Shown here piece after piece: positions 8,049-16,153 of a DNA stretch of 64,000 nucleotides (positions are counted from its first letter, which is position 1; the number at the start of each line of letters is the position of its first letter). The position numbers and the translations under genes are program-made. Origin of the DNA: Methanosarcina sp. KYL-1 (GTDB lineage: Archaea > Halobacteriota > Methanosarcinia > Methanosarcinales > Methanosarcinaceae); NCBI RefSeq assembly GCF_024372725.1, contig NZ_VOUA01000016.1, positions 1-64,000 of the forward strand, given 5' to 3'. A model generated the notes under the pieces. The model saw only the letters and a list, made by a program, of their open reading frames with translations, was not told the DNA's origin and ran no database searches.

Positions 8049-8312
8049 TCAAACTGCTGAAACGCCCATGTCTATGCACAGCAGTTCCGCCTGCTTGAGG
8101 ATACTCTCTGTCGCAAGTTTCTGTTTGTCGGGTGGGTAACCGTATTTTTTCAGGAGCCGCTTTACGCTGACTTTCATCTTTGCCTGGATGTTTTTCCTGA
8201 CAGTCCAGTCAACCCCTGCGTTCTTCCTGATGATCCCGACAAGTTCTGCTGCCATGAGCCTCAGGGTCTCGTCGCCCAGAACTTCTACGGCACTTTTTAC
8301 TATCTTTTTTTC
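8049..8312 (-). pseudogene. C-terminal remnant of type I restriction subunit HsdR
   Basis: The conceptual translation contains [10 protein letters not shown], then R-K-N-x-x-V-D-W-T-V-R, [15 protein letters not shown] and K-Q-A-E-L-L. These are the hallmarks of the C-terminal helical region of type I restriction endonuclease R subunits. In the intact protein this is only the last 80-90 of about 800-1000 residues. An internal ATG at 8255 gives a 68-codon frame, but homology continues upstream of it to about 8312 without a start. No helicase, nuclease, HsdM or HsdS sequence is present. The fragment ends 86 bases from the MITE-like element. It is a relic of a lost restriction locus. Confidence 0.8.
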
Positions 8313-8397
8313 TGTCGGCGTCCCCTCTTCAGATTGACAATAGGTATTTAATTTTGACAGGATACCGAAGATGTCTTATGTTATTGAATTTCCAAAA

Positions 8398-8688
8398 TAC
8401 TAATCTGGATTAGTACTCTGACTTTCCGCAGATGTCTCCAAAAAATAACATTTTTCCTGTTATCGTTTTTGGAGAATTATTTGAAAATTTGCAGTAATAA
8501 TCTCAACTGAAGCTTAGGGAAATGGCTGCTGGAAGTTTTCAATGAAGGCAAAAAGCCAAAAATGTTGGAAAATCATCAAAAACACACGTTTGAGTAAACA
8601 TGGGATTTTTCAGAAAAACGATAGCAAGAAAAATTGTGAAAATTGAAAGGACATCTGCGGAAAGTCGGAGTACTAATTACGATTAGTA
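8398..8688. mobile_element. MITE-like element with about 39-bp terminal inverted repeats
   Basis: Bases 8398-8436 and 8650-8688 form inverted repeats that match at about 35 of 39 positions, ending in TACTAATC and GATTAGTA and including ACTTTCCGCAGATGTC. The 213 bases between them are AT-rich, without an ORF of useful length. They contain a second partial inverted match (TATCGTTTTT near 8460 and its complement near 8620). Size, TIRs and lack of coding fit a non-autonomous transposon. I could not define a target-site duplication. The family of the parent transposase is unknown and none lies in the window. Confidence 0.75.
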
Positions 8689-8704
8689 TTATTTTCCAGC
8701 ATTT

Positions 8705-8932
8705 GAGCAATTATCTCTTTTTTCAAATGCGAATGGCGAAGCCTGAACCGCCCCTCCGCCGAAAAGTTCCTCTAAGCCCTGGAACAAAAAGCCCCCCTCG
8801 TCCAGTGGCAAAACGAAACTCGCCGCGAAACCTTCGGGCTCCTTACCAGGAAAATAGAAGGCAAAAAAGAACCCCGGAAAAAAGGCTATCTGGTCTTTGA
8901 CCTGGAGGATTTTGAAAAAGCTCTCTTATGAA
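8705..8932 (+). pseudogene. Decayed ORF fragment of unknown family
   Basis: A plus-strand frame translates as coding-like sequence (E-W-R-S-L-N-R-P-S-A-E-K-F-L) up to a TAA near 8772. It then continues in the same frame (A-L-E-Q-K-A-P-L-V-Q-W) to a final E-D-F-E-K-A-L-L and TGA at 8930. One in-frame stop and no start suggest a broken gene tail. I do not recognise the family. It begins within about 20 bases of the MITE right end, so insertion and decay may be linked. Confidence 0.35.
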
Positions 8933-9054
8933 ACCCGGCGGTCTTTTTGAAGTTTCTCTCAGCTCTGTCCCATCGTGGCTTTTTAAGGCAGGGAGTGGAA
9001 AATCAAAGGGGCAGAAAGAAAACGGGGCATGGTTTTTTAATATATTTTTTATGT

Positions 9055-9140
9055 AGGCAGCCCCTCACCAACTACTCTGAAGAAAGCACAAACAGAGTGA
9101 AGCCTCTTGAGAAAACGACTTGAACAAAAAGGGGCAGCCT
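9055..9140 (+). other. Candidate structured RNA or palindromic element
   Basis: Bases 9055-9065 pair with 9130-9140 at 10 of 11 positions, closing an 86-base segment. Inside it a perfect 6-bp hairpin forms (9074-9079 with 9093-9098). A TATA-like AATATATTT lies at about 9039-9047, and a further perfect 6-bp, 4-base-loop hairpin is at 9179-9194. This lies in the gene-free region 8933-9278. Nothing else was recognised there. Confidence 0.25.
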
Positions 9141-9278
9141 TATTAGTCGTATTTATGGTGTCCTGGCGATCTCGGATTCCTGCTCGATAGCAGGCTTCTG
9201 CTTTCAACCTTTTTGTAACGGGACCAGTTTACGAAAACGGGTCCTGTTCACAACCGTTCACAATAAGTCTTTTTGCAA

Positions 9279-10226
9279 TCAGCTTATTTTCATTATCAGG
9301 ATACTGAGGCTATCTCTTAATTCCTCTTTCATGGAGTCGGGCAGGTCTTCAAGTTTGTCCAGGACAGCTAACGCCTTTTCATAATAGGACTTTGCAAGGG
9401 CAGGGTCCCGATCAAGGTATACTCCACCCATTGCAGCGTAAAGGTAGATGTGTTCACCGTATTTTTCAATGAGCCTGTCATACAGTTCCTGGATTTTTTC
9501 GAGTTCGCCTTTTTCCGAAAGTTCAGATATGTAAAGCCCCAGAAGTTCATAGAATTCAGGGCCGTTTTCCAGCAGGAAATCGAATTTTTCGGCGTCTGGC
9601 AGTGAAAGGAATTTGCTTTCCATCTCGGCTCTTAGCTCCTCTTCTTCTCCCAACTCTTCGAAAAACTCTAAATAATCCTCCTCTTCTTCCCCTTTCATAA
9701 GCATGAGGTCTACATGCTTACTTGAAAGCCCGAGCCTGGAGGCAAGCTTTTTGACACTCTCTTCGTACTCCACCTTCTCCTCTTCATTATAAAAGCCCAT
9801 CATGTAAGCAGCCCATTTTACGTATGCCTGTTCATCTTCCATCCAGGACCTGTTCTCGATGGTTTCCAGGACATAGTCTATCACAAGCCTGAACTCGTGG
9901 TGGGTTATGGGCTCTTCTTCCATGAGCTCAATCATAGTTTCCAGAATTTCTTTTTCAAGGTCCAGTTTAAAAAAAGAGATGTTTTTTCCGAAGTTTTTCC
10001 TGATATTCTTTAAAGCCGAAACGACATCTTTGTCCTTTATCTTTCTGTCAGCCTCATAAAAATGCCGGGAAATTGAATATTCCACTTCTCCCAGGTAATC
10101 TCCGTATTCGTACTCCTTCTCATGCAGGTCTTCGATTTCCTTTACTTCCGGCGTATCGGGCTTGAGATAGCGGGAAAGTGAGTCATCACCTTCTCCGGTG
10201 GATATGTTTTCCCTGTAAGGATTCAT
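9279..10226 (-). CDS. Acidic helical protein with C-terminal TPR-like repeats
   Basis: A 315-residue, Glu-rich, probably all-helical cytoplasmic protein. The only domain I can see is a tetratricopeptide-like region near residues 240-300, including Y-x-x-x-G-x-x-Y-L-D and A-K-S-Y-Y-E-K-A-L. The middle has runs of acidic residues. The N-terminal half matches nothing I recognise. A scaffold or chaperone-adaptor role would fit TPRs but is not shown. The ATG is preceded by GGAG at a distance of 10, and a 47-bp tandem repeat occupies the upstream region where its promoter should be. It stands alone on this strand. Confidence 0.7.
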   Translation of the reverse strand: MNPYRENISTGEGDDSLSRYLKPDTPEVKEIEDLHEKEYEYGDYLGEVEYSISRHFYEADRKIKDKDVVSALKNIRKNFGKNISFFKLDLEKEILETMIELMEEEPITHHEFRLVIDYVLETIENRSWMEDEQAYVKWAAYMMGFYNEEEKVEYEESVKKLASRLGLSSKHVDLMLMKGEEEEDYLEFFEELGEEEELRAEMESKFLSLPDAEKFDFLLENGPEFYELLGLYISELSEKGELEKIQELYDRLIEKYGEHIYLYAAMGGVYLDRDPALAKSYYEKALAVLDKLEDLPDSMKEELRDSLSILIMKIS

Positions 10227-10250
10227 GACCTTTGATCTCCAGATTATTTA

Positions 10251-10370
10251 TTCCCTTTCTTAATTCCCTTTTTAATTTCTTTTTAATTTCCTTTTAATTC
10301 CCTTTCTTAATTCCCTTTTTAATTTCTTTTTAATTTCCTTTTAATTCCCTTTCTTAATTCCCTTTTTAAT
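10251..10370. repeat. 47-bp tandem repeat upstream of the TPR-like gene
   Basis: Units start at 10251, 10298 and 10345 and are almost identical. Each consists of TTAATTCCC/TTTAATTTC sub-repeats. It lies 25 bases upstream of the minus-strand ATG at 10226, in the promoter position, and fills much of the gene-free stretch 10227-10561. Confidence 0.9.
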
Positions 10371-10561
10371 CTAGGTTTCTTCGTATACTGTGATAACATT
10401 GTTGATTCTAAGCTACGCTCTCTATTTTTCTAGCTAAGGCAGTTTTTCAGTAAACCAGGTTACGGTAAATCAGGTTATTTCCGGGATAAAATGAGTTTTC
10501 AGGTACGTATGCCTGTTTTAGGCTTGCTTTTAAATCTTTGAAGGTTTTTAAAATTCAAACC

Positions 10562-10984
10562 TTATCCCCACTCCATCAAAAGCTGCACGCAGCCGGTATG
10601 CCCGTCAATCTCTTCTCCTGCCGCAGTAAACCCGTGTTTCTCGTAAAACCCGGGGGCTTTTTTGTTTTCCCTGTATACCCTGAGGGACAGTTTTCCTTTA
10701 AGGGCTTTTGCGTGTTCGAGGAGGGCGCTTCCAATTCCTCTTCCCTGGCTTTCCGGGGCCACGAAGAGGGCGCAGACTCTGGTGCCAACAAGCGATATGA
10801 AGCCGGAAACCTTTCCTTCTTCCTCAAAAACCAGGTTCTCGGCTCTCGGGAGGTAAAGGTTCCTCATCGCCTCCCTCTGTTCCGCCCAGAAGTCCGCAGG
10901 GACGAAATCGTGGGCAAGGACTGAGGCTTCATACCAGATCTTTACCATATCTTCAAGGTCGTTTTCCAGATACGTTCTAATCAA
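10562..10984 (-). CDS. GNAT-family N-acetyltransferase
   Basis: A 140-residue GCN5-related acetyltransferase. The acetyl-CoA pyrophosphate-binding motif is Q-G-R-G-I-G (80-85), preceded by L-F-V-A-P, and the C-terminal motif is F-Y-E-K-H-G-F. The overall pattern, with N-terminal I-R-x-Y and D-x-x-x-V-x-I-W-Y-E-A, is like the YjaB/PhnO group. The acceptor substrate cannot be predicted. The start is TTG at 10984 with only a weak GGA upstream; no ATG is available before the conserved N-terminal strand. It is a single gene. Confidence 0.88.
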   Translation of the reverse strand: MIRTYLENDLEDMVKIWYEASVLAHDFVPADFWAEQREAMRNLYLPRAENLVFEEEGKVSGFISLVGTRVCALFVAPESQGRGIGSALLEHAKALKGKLSLRVYRENKKAPGFYEKHGFTAAGEEIDGHTGCVQLLMEWG

Positions 10985-11215
10985 CGGAATCCATTCCCCG
11001 GTTTTGCAGTATTTTTCATTTTTATGTTATTTTTCATTTTTATATTATTAAACCCTGCCGTAAGCCGGGAAAAGGCAGTCAGGGGTTAGAAACAGTAGGA
11101 AAAATAAACTAGGGAATTTCCATAATTTAAATTAAAGAAAAAAGTTAAAATTGAGTTTAAAAGTAAAAAGTGTCCGAATCAAAAAGACAAATTCGGAAAT
11201 TCTTTATTTCTTATT

Positions 11216-11380
11216 TTAGGACTCAATCTGTCGGATTAAGTCGTTAGTATATCTTTCGGATATCCTCACATTTGGACCGCAGGGCACTACCTTGATCATT
11301 TCTCCATACTGAGATACGTAGACTCCGGACCCATGTGAAGTTTTTACCTTCATGAAGGTATATCCTTTAGGGTAGGTCAT
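11216..11380 (-). CDS. 54-residue small protein of unknown function
   Basis: A short gene not obvious by length alone. It has ATG 11380, an SD GAGGT (11392-11388) at a 7-base spacer, and a TATA-like TGTTTATATGG (11425-11416 on the minus strand) that predicts a start near 11396. The protein begins M-T-Y-P-K-G-Y-T-F-M-K-V and contains S-H-G-S-G-V-Y-V-S and I-K-V-V-P-C-G-P-N-V. That suggests a small beta-rich domain with one Cys, ending in a helix. No family is recognised. The complete expression signals and coding-like composition make it a likely real gene. Confidence 0.7.
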   Translation of the reverse strand: MTYPKGYTFMKVKTSHGSGVYVSQYGEMIKVVPCGPNVRISERYTNDLIRQIES

Positions 11381-11387
11381 TTTCTTA

Positions 11388-11426
11388 ACCTCGTATATCT
11401 AATATGTATGGCTTACCATATAAACA
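11388..11426 (-). promoter_or_regulatory. Promoter and SD of the 54-residue gene
   Basis: TATA-like sequence at 11425-11416 and SD at 11392-11388 on the minus strand, giving a leader of about 15 bases. The rest of the gene-free stretch 11427-11859 is AT-rich. From about 11690 to 11830 it has degenerate ATGACTATGGGA-type repeats and nothing else recognisable. Confidence 0.6.
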
Positions 11427-11859
11427 TTTTTTAAAGTATTAATCATTATAAATTATGCCTGCAGAACTTGAATTTATAATTTTATTTGTAATCATTGAGG
11501 GATAATTTAAATAATAATCATGAAGGGGCTTTGGACCGATCCGAATAAATAAAAGTTATTTTTATGACTATGTTCAATGCCCCTCGATTTCCCTATATCT
11601 CAGAAATGTATGAATTTATGAGCTAACCCTCCTATAAATGCCAGAGTAAATGCTAGAGGATGGCATGGAAAACTTGTTAAGAAAAAAATGCCAGCTATGG
11701 CTGTGGTATTAACTGTATAAAAATAACTGTAATAAAATGCCTGCAGCTGTGGAAATGACTATGGGAATGACCATGGGAATGACTGTGGAAAAAATGCCAG
11801 TTTTATATAGGGCAATGGCTATGGAAATGAAAGAATAGAAGCAGGTAATTATCCGGTAG

Positions 11860-12282
11860 TTACCGGAATTTTTCCATCACTTCCATAAGCTCTTCTTCGG
11901 TCCTGGCAAGGGCATTGGCGGATACTTCGATCATCAGGTTCACAATCCCGTTCGAAAGAGCCCTGAAATCGGTCCGGAGCCCGATTATCGGTTTGCCTTT
12001 TGCATAAGCATATCCGATCTCCCAGGCCGTGCCCGAGTCCACGTCCCCGCCGTCCAGGACTGCGACGATGAGGTCCGAACCGTCAACGCCTTCTACACAG
12101 CGCCGGAAGATATACTCCTGGTTCTGGCGTTCATGCTCTTCTTTTGCATCCTCGGCGTCTTCCTGGGGTAAAAAGACAGAAAATCCTTTATTGAGGAGCA
12201 TGTCCCTCAGTTTCCTGTTAAACTCAAGTTCGGCGTGGGTGAAGAGCGGGCCTGCAAGGTAGATTGTCTTTTTTTGATTCAG
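11860..12282 (-). CDS. Nucleoside 2-deoxyribosyltransferase-like protein (CTG start)
   Basis: A 140-residue protein of the nucleoside 2-deoxyribosyltransferase family, which cleaves or exchanges N-glycosidic bonds of (deoxy)nucleosides or nucleotides. The family N-terminus I-Y-L-A-G-P-L-F is at residues 7-14. The active-site motif D-x-G-T-A-W-E-I-G has the presumed nucleophile Glu88. The first ATG (12201) would remove the N-terminal motif. The frame upstream has no ATG, GTG or TTG before a stop. A CTG at 12282 lies exactly 7 bases after AGGAGG (12295-12290), so I take CTG as the start. The alternative is that a mutation destroyed the original ATG. Substrate specificity is unknown. Confidence 0.8.
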   Translation of the reverse strand: MNQKKTIYLAGPLFTHAELEFNRKLRDMLLNKGFSVFLPQEDAEDAKEEHERQNQEYIFRRCVEGVDGSDLIVAVLDGGDVDSGTAWEIGYAYAKGKPIIGLRTDFRALSNGIVNLMIEVSANALARTEEELMEVMEKFR

Positions 12283-12532
12283 GTTTTTTCCTCCTGTTGT
12301 TTCCGAATTCAGGGCTCATAAGAATTTTCTTACTGGAAAATATGTTTATAAAGATGAAATAGTTTGCCTGCACAGAGCAGCTTTTTCCGGAGTCAAGCTC
12401 CTGAACAAAGCCATTATACTGAACAAAGCCATTATACAATATATTTATATATTTAATAAGTCAAGTTTTACTGTCTTAATATTCATAGTTTTAATCTTCA
12501 TAATATGGCTGTGTTGTTTCGGGAGTGATATG

Positions 12533-13012
12533 ATGTCCAAAAATTTTCCAATACTTAAATCCCTGGACGAAAAGGGTGTGGCTCCGGTTATTGGGACTGT
12601 ATTGTCAATTGCAATTGTTGTCATACTCACGAGTTTATTGTCCTCTGTTATTTTTTCGGAATCCGCTGACTCTCCAGATGGCGAGGCGCCTTCCGCAAAG
12701 CTTGAAATCAGTTTCGCTGATGGAAACCTGATAGAATTCAAACATGGAGGGGGAGATCCTCTCTTTTTTGATAGTGCTTCCATGGCAGTTGTCCTGGGTA
12801 TCAATGAGACCTCCTATGTGCTCAATTCCTCTTCCCTGGGCAAACTGGAAGTAGGGGAAAGCAAATTCCTTGTATTGAATAATAGCGGCCTGCCTGCAAT
12901 GGAACTTGAGCCTGAAAAAGAGGTTTCCGTAAAAGTTGTTGATTACGAAAATGGGCTTCTTATCGCATACAGTAAACTTAAGGTTAACGATAAAATAGTC
13001 ATAACGCCCTGA
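12533..13012 (+). CDS. Archaeal type IV pilin-like secreted protein
   Basis: A 159-residue protein with a short basic N-terminus, the pilin-type processing region D-E-K-G-V-A-P-V-I-G, and a hydrophobic helix (about residues 16-38). This is the pattern of archaeal pilin N-terminal domain proteins (DUF1628 group) cleaved by a class III peptidase and assembled or anchored at the envelope. The remaining domain is beta-rich and acidic with three N-x-S/T sequons. Two ATGs lie in tandem at 12530 and 12533. GGAG (12522-12525) is better spaced for the second. A TATA-rich run at 12437-12460 may hold the promoter. It is a single gene, so assembly machinery must be elsewhere. Confidence 0.82.
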   Translation: MSKNFPILKSLDEKGVAPVIGTVLSIAIVVILTSLLSSVIFSESADSPDGEAPSAKLEISFADGNLIEFKHGGGDPLFFDSASMAVVLGINETSYVLNSSSLGKLEVGESKFLVLNNSGLPAMELEPEKEVSVKVVDYENGLLIAYSKLKVNDKIVITP

Positions 13013-13121
13013 CCTCCTATCCGACCTCAATCCCTGGCTATGAATCAGTGGCCGGACAGTATCCTTTTTTCCTCAGTTTTTTTTCCGATAACAAGCTTAA
13101 TTATCCTGTGTCAACATTACA

Positions 13122-14150
13122 ATGGCAGTGAATACCATGATCAAGGCAGGAATTATAGGAGCTTCCGGATACACAGGAGGAGAACTCCTACGCTTACTGG
13201 TAAATCACCCCGATGTTGAGCTTGAGCTGGCAACTTCCCGGAGTCTTGCAGGCAAGCCCGTGGCAAGCACCCACAGGCACCTGGAAGGTTTTCTCGGCCT
13301 CAAATACGAAAATCCCGAGCCCGAAGAAATCAGGGAGCGCTGTGATGTGGTGTTTGTGGCGGTGCCCCACGGGACTGCTATGAACTACGTCCCGCAACTG
13401 CTCGACGGCAGCACGAAGGTGGTCGACCTTAGCGCAGACTATAGGCTTGAGACGTCCGTGTTTGAGAAAGTTTATGGGATAAAGCACATCGACCCCAGGA
13501 ATACCGTGTACGGGCTTGTTGAACTTCACCCCGAAGCCGCAAAAGAAGACCTGGTGGCAAACCCCGGGTGTTTCCCAACAGGAGCGAACCTTGCGGCAGC
13601 GCCCCTTGCGGCAGCAGGGCTTATTGATGTGGCGGTCTTCGATTCCAAGACAGGGATTTCGGGAGCCGGCATCGCGCCTTCGGAAACTTCACACTACCCG
13701 AACCTGGCAGAAAACATCATTCCCTACAAGCTTACGGCCCACAGGCACAGGGCGGAAATTTTCCAGGAACTGAACAGGCTGGACCCAAACCTTCGGAACA
13801 TCAGTTTCACTCCCCATGTGATCCCCACCGTAAGGGGCATCCTTACCACGGCCCACCTCTTCACGAAAGAGCCCCTCTCCACCGGGGACGTGCAGGCGCT
13901 TTATGAAGAGTTTTACAGGGACAGGCCCTTTGTCCGGCTTCCGGGAGGCGTACCGTCCCTTGCCGCTGTCAGGGGCTCGAACTTCTGTGACATAGGCTTT
14001 GAGGCGGATAAGGAAAACAACCGGGTGGTAGTGCTCTCGGCAATCGACAACCTTGTGAAAGGTGCATCAGGCCAGGCGGTCCAGAACATGAACCTTATGT
14101 TCGGGATGAAAGAGATCCGCGGGCTCTGGTTACCTGCTGCGGCTCCTTAA
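13122..14150 (+). CDS. argC: N-acetyl-gamma-glutamyl-phosphate reductase
   Basis: Reduces N-acetylglutamyl phosphate to the semialdehyde with NADPH in arginine synthesis. The 342 residues are normal length. The nucleotide-binding G-A-S-G-Y-T-G-G is at 13-20 and the catalytic cysteine is Cys150 in A-N-P-G-C-F-P-T. H-R-H-x-x-E and the C-terminal D-N-L-V-K-G-A-S-G motif are present. ATG 13122 is about 22 bases after a TATA-like TTAATTAT (13097-13104), fitting a leaderless mRNA. ATG 13137 is an alternative. argJ lies two genes downstream with a CBS protein between them, so the two arginine genes are probably not one transcript. Confidence 0.96.
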   Translation: MAVNTMIKAGIIGASGYTGGELLRLLVNHPDVELELATSRSLAGKPVASTHRHLEGFLGLKYENPEPEEIRERCDVVFVAVPHGTAMNYVPQLLDGSTKVVDLSADYRLETSVFEKVYGIKHIDPRNTVYGLVELHPEAAKEDLVANPGCFPTGANLAAAPLAAAGLIDVAVFDSKTGISGAGIAPSETSHYPNLAENIIPYKLTAHRHRAEIFQELNRLDPNLRNISFTPHVIPTVRGILTTAHLFTKEPLSTGDVQALYEEFYRDRPFVRLPGGVPSLAAVRGSNFCDIGFEADKENNRVVVLSAIDNLVKGASGQAVQNMNLMFGMKEIRGLWLPAAAP

Positions 14151-14163
14151 GACTCGGTTTAAG

Positions 14164-14300
14164 TGAGCAGTTAGCTTGATGAGCGCTTACTCCGGTGAAC
14201 AGTTAGCTTGATAAGCGCTTACTCCGGTGAACAGTTAGCTTGATAAGCACTTACTCCGGTGAACAGTTAGCTTGACGAGCGGTTAGCTTAATGAGTGGCT
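14164..14300. repeat. 32-bp tandem repeat, about 4 copies
   Basis: Units start at 14164, 14196, 14228 and 14260, each containing GAACAGTTAGCTTGA and a GCTTACTCCGG block. It lies between argC and the CBS gene. There are no long inverted repeats or coding frame. Confidence 0.9.
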
Positions 14301-14404
14301 AAATTTATCTAGTAAGAAAGACTTGCAAGCCGGCAGGCAGGCGAGAACATATAACTCGTGACGTATAAAAATAAAGAATGGAATCCATTTGCAGGGGTAG
14401 TCTG

Positions 14405-14869
14405 ATGAAGGTAAGAGATGTCATGAATCCGGACGTTGTTTTCTGCAAGCCCGACGACACCGTCCGCGACACTGCGAAAATTTTGAAAGAAAACGATATC
14501 AGCGGGGCTCCGGTCCTCGAAGACGGAGAGCTTGTCGGGATCGTGAGTGAAGCCGACCTGCTGAAACTGCTGGTCCTCCCCGAGAAAGGAGAGCTCTGGC
14601 TTCCGAGCCCCTTTGAGGTCATAGAGGTCCCTATCCGGGAACTCCTGGGCTGGGAAGAGACAAAGAAGATGCTCTCGGACGTGGGCTCAAAACAGATCCG
14701 GGAGATCATGAAAAAGGACGTGTACACTATTTCTCCCGAAACGTCCGTGGAAGAGGCTTCCGAGCTCATGATCAGGCACAGGATCAACAGGCTCCCTGTT
14801 ATGGAAGAAGGCCGTCTGGTGGGCATTGTCACCCGCGGGGACATAATCCAGGGGCTTGCAAAAGTCTAA
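14405..14869 (+). CDS. Two-CBS-domain protein
   Basis: A 154-residue protein made of two CBS domains (about residues 1-60 and 90-150), each with the V-x-D-V-M or I-R-E-I-M-K-K-D opening. Each also has the G-A-P-V-L / R-L-P-V-M core and a G-I-V-S/T-x-x-D end. Such stand-alone CBS pairs bind adenosine nucleotides and regulate partner proteins; the partner is unknown. I chose ATG 14405, which has GGGG nearby, rather than 14378, because a TATA-like element at 14362-14373 predicts transcription beginning near 14392. argJ begins 23 bases after its stop, so the two may be co-transcribed. Confidence 0.92.
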   Translation: MKVRDVMNPDVVFCKPDDTVRDTAKILKENDISGAPVLEDGELVGIVSEADLLKLLVLPEKGELWLPSPFEVIEVPIRELLGWEETKKMLSDVGSKQIREIMKKDVYTISPETSVEEASELMIRHRINRLPVMEEGRLVGIVTRGDIIQGLAKV

Positions 14870-14891
14870 AGGAAGACAGCGGGGGTTTTTC

Positions 14892-16079
14892 ATGAAAATA
14901 ATTGATGGTGGTATCTGCGCAGTCAGGGGCGTGTCCGCATACGGGATCAAGCCCGGAAAGATGGGGCTTGCAGTCATTCTGGCCCATGGCCCGGCTGCCG
15001 GTGTCTTTACAAGGAACAAAGTGATTGCAGCTCCGGTTACACTCAGCAAGGAGCGCATTGAAACCGAACACAAGCTTTCGGCAGTTATTGCAAACAGCGG
15101 GAATGCCAACGCCTTTACGGGAGACGACGGTTTCCTGGACGCAATGGAAATGGCTTCCATGCTTTCCGAAAAACTCGGGCTTGATCCCGATCAGGTCGGG
15201 GTTGCCTCCACAGGAGTTATCGGCAGGAAGCTTGATGTGGCCTGGATAAGGGACCATCTTCCCGAAGTCCTCGCAGGGCTGGGCGAATCTCCCGAATGCA
15301 GCAAAGCTGCTGCAAAGGCGATAATGACCACGGACAAAGTCATGAAAGAGGTGGCCGTGGAGCTCGACTGCGGGATAAGGATCGGGGCGATTGCTAAAGG
15401 TTCCGGGATGATCGAGCCCAACATGGGGACGATGCTCTGCTTTGCGTATACGGATGCAAAGGTGCCTGCTGACGTGCTTGACGCAGCCCTTCAGGAAGCA
15501 GTTGACAAAAGCTTCAATATGATCGTCGTTGACGGGGACACCAGTACCAACGACATGGTGCTTTTCACAGCCACCTGCAAGTCCGGGGTCAAGCCCTGCC
15601 TGGAATGCCTTGACGAGTTTCAGGAAGGGCTCCAGTACGTGCTCACCGAGCTTGCAAAGCTGATCGCAAAAGACGGGGAAGGGGCCACAAAACTGATCGA
15701 GGCCCGGGTGCAGGGTGCCAAAAAATACGAAGATGCAAGGCTTGCGGCAAAAGCCATAGTCCGCTCTCCCCTTGTCAAGTCCGCAATTTTCGGAAAGGAC
15801 CCTAACTGGGGCAGGGTCGTGGCTGCGGCAGGGTATTCTGGTGCCGAACTTGAACAGGAGAGGCTTTCCCTGTCCTTTTCAGGCGGGGGAGAAGAAGTCG
15901 AACTCGTGAAAGCCGGGGAAATCACCAGGTCTGCTGACCTTGACCTCCTGAAAAGGATCATGGCAAGCGAGGAAATTTTCGTCACTCTTGACCTGGGGCT
16001 GGGAGAAGAGTCCGCGACAGCCTGGGGCTGCGACCTGACCTACGACTACGTCAGGATCAATGCCGAGTACACGACTTAA
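14892..16079 (+). CDS. argJ: Glutamate N-acetyltransferase (ornithine acetyltransferase)
   Basis: Transfers the acetyl group from N-acetylornithine to glutamate, closing the cyclic arginine pathway. Some members also use acetyl-CoA. The protein has 395 residues. It is made as a precursor that cleaves itself before a threonine, seen here as Thr180 in K-G-S-G-M-I-x-P-N-M-G-T-M-L. The residue before it is Gly rather than the common Ala. The ATG at 14892 follows GGGGG (14881-14885) at a 6-base spacing, which settles the start over earlier in-frame codons at 14856. It follows the CBS gene closely and shares the pathway with argC upstream. Confidence 0.95.
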   Translation: MKIIDGGICAVRGVSAYGIKPGKMGLAVILAHGPAAGVFTRNKVIAAPVTLSKERIETEHKLSAVIANSGNANAFTGDDGFLDAMEMASMLSEKLGLDPDQVGVASTGVIGRKLDVAWIRDHLPEVLAGLGESPECSKAAAKAIMTTDKVMKEVAVELDCGIRIGAIAKGSGMIEPNMGTMLCFAYTDAKVPADVLDAALQEAVDKSFNMIVVDGDTSTNDMVLFTATCKSGVKPCLECLDEFQEGLQYVLTELAKLIAKDGEGATKLIEARVQGAKKYEDARLAAKAIVRSPLVKSAIFGKDPNWGRVVAAAGYSGAELEQERLSLSFSGGGEEVELVKAGEITRSADLDLLKRIMASEEIFVTLDLGLGEESATAWGCDLTYDYVRINAEYTT

Positions 16080-16108
16080 TGGAGTTCGCGGCTTAATTCC
16101 GGATAAAC

Positions 16109-16153
16109 AACCGATTGATGCACAACCGATTGATGCACAACCGATTGATGCAC
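16109..16153. repeat. 15-bp tandem repeat, 3 copies
   Basis: Three identical copies of AACCGATTGATGCAC at 16109, 16124 and 16139. The gene-free stretch 16080-16394 contains this repeat and then an AT-rich promoter region with TATA-like boxes at 16354-16361 and 16362-16373 for the next gene. Confidence 0.95.
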
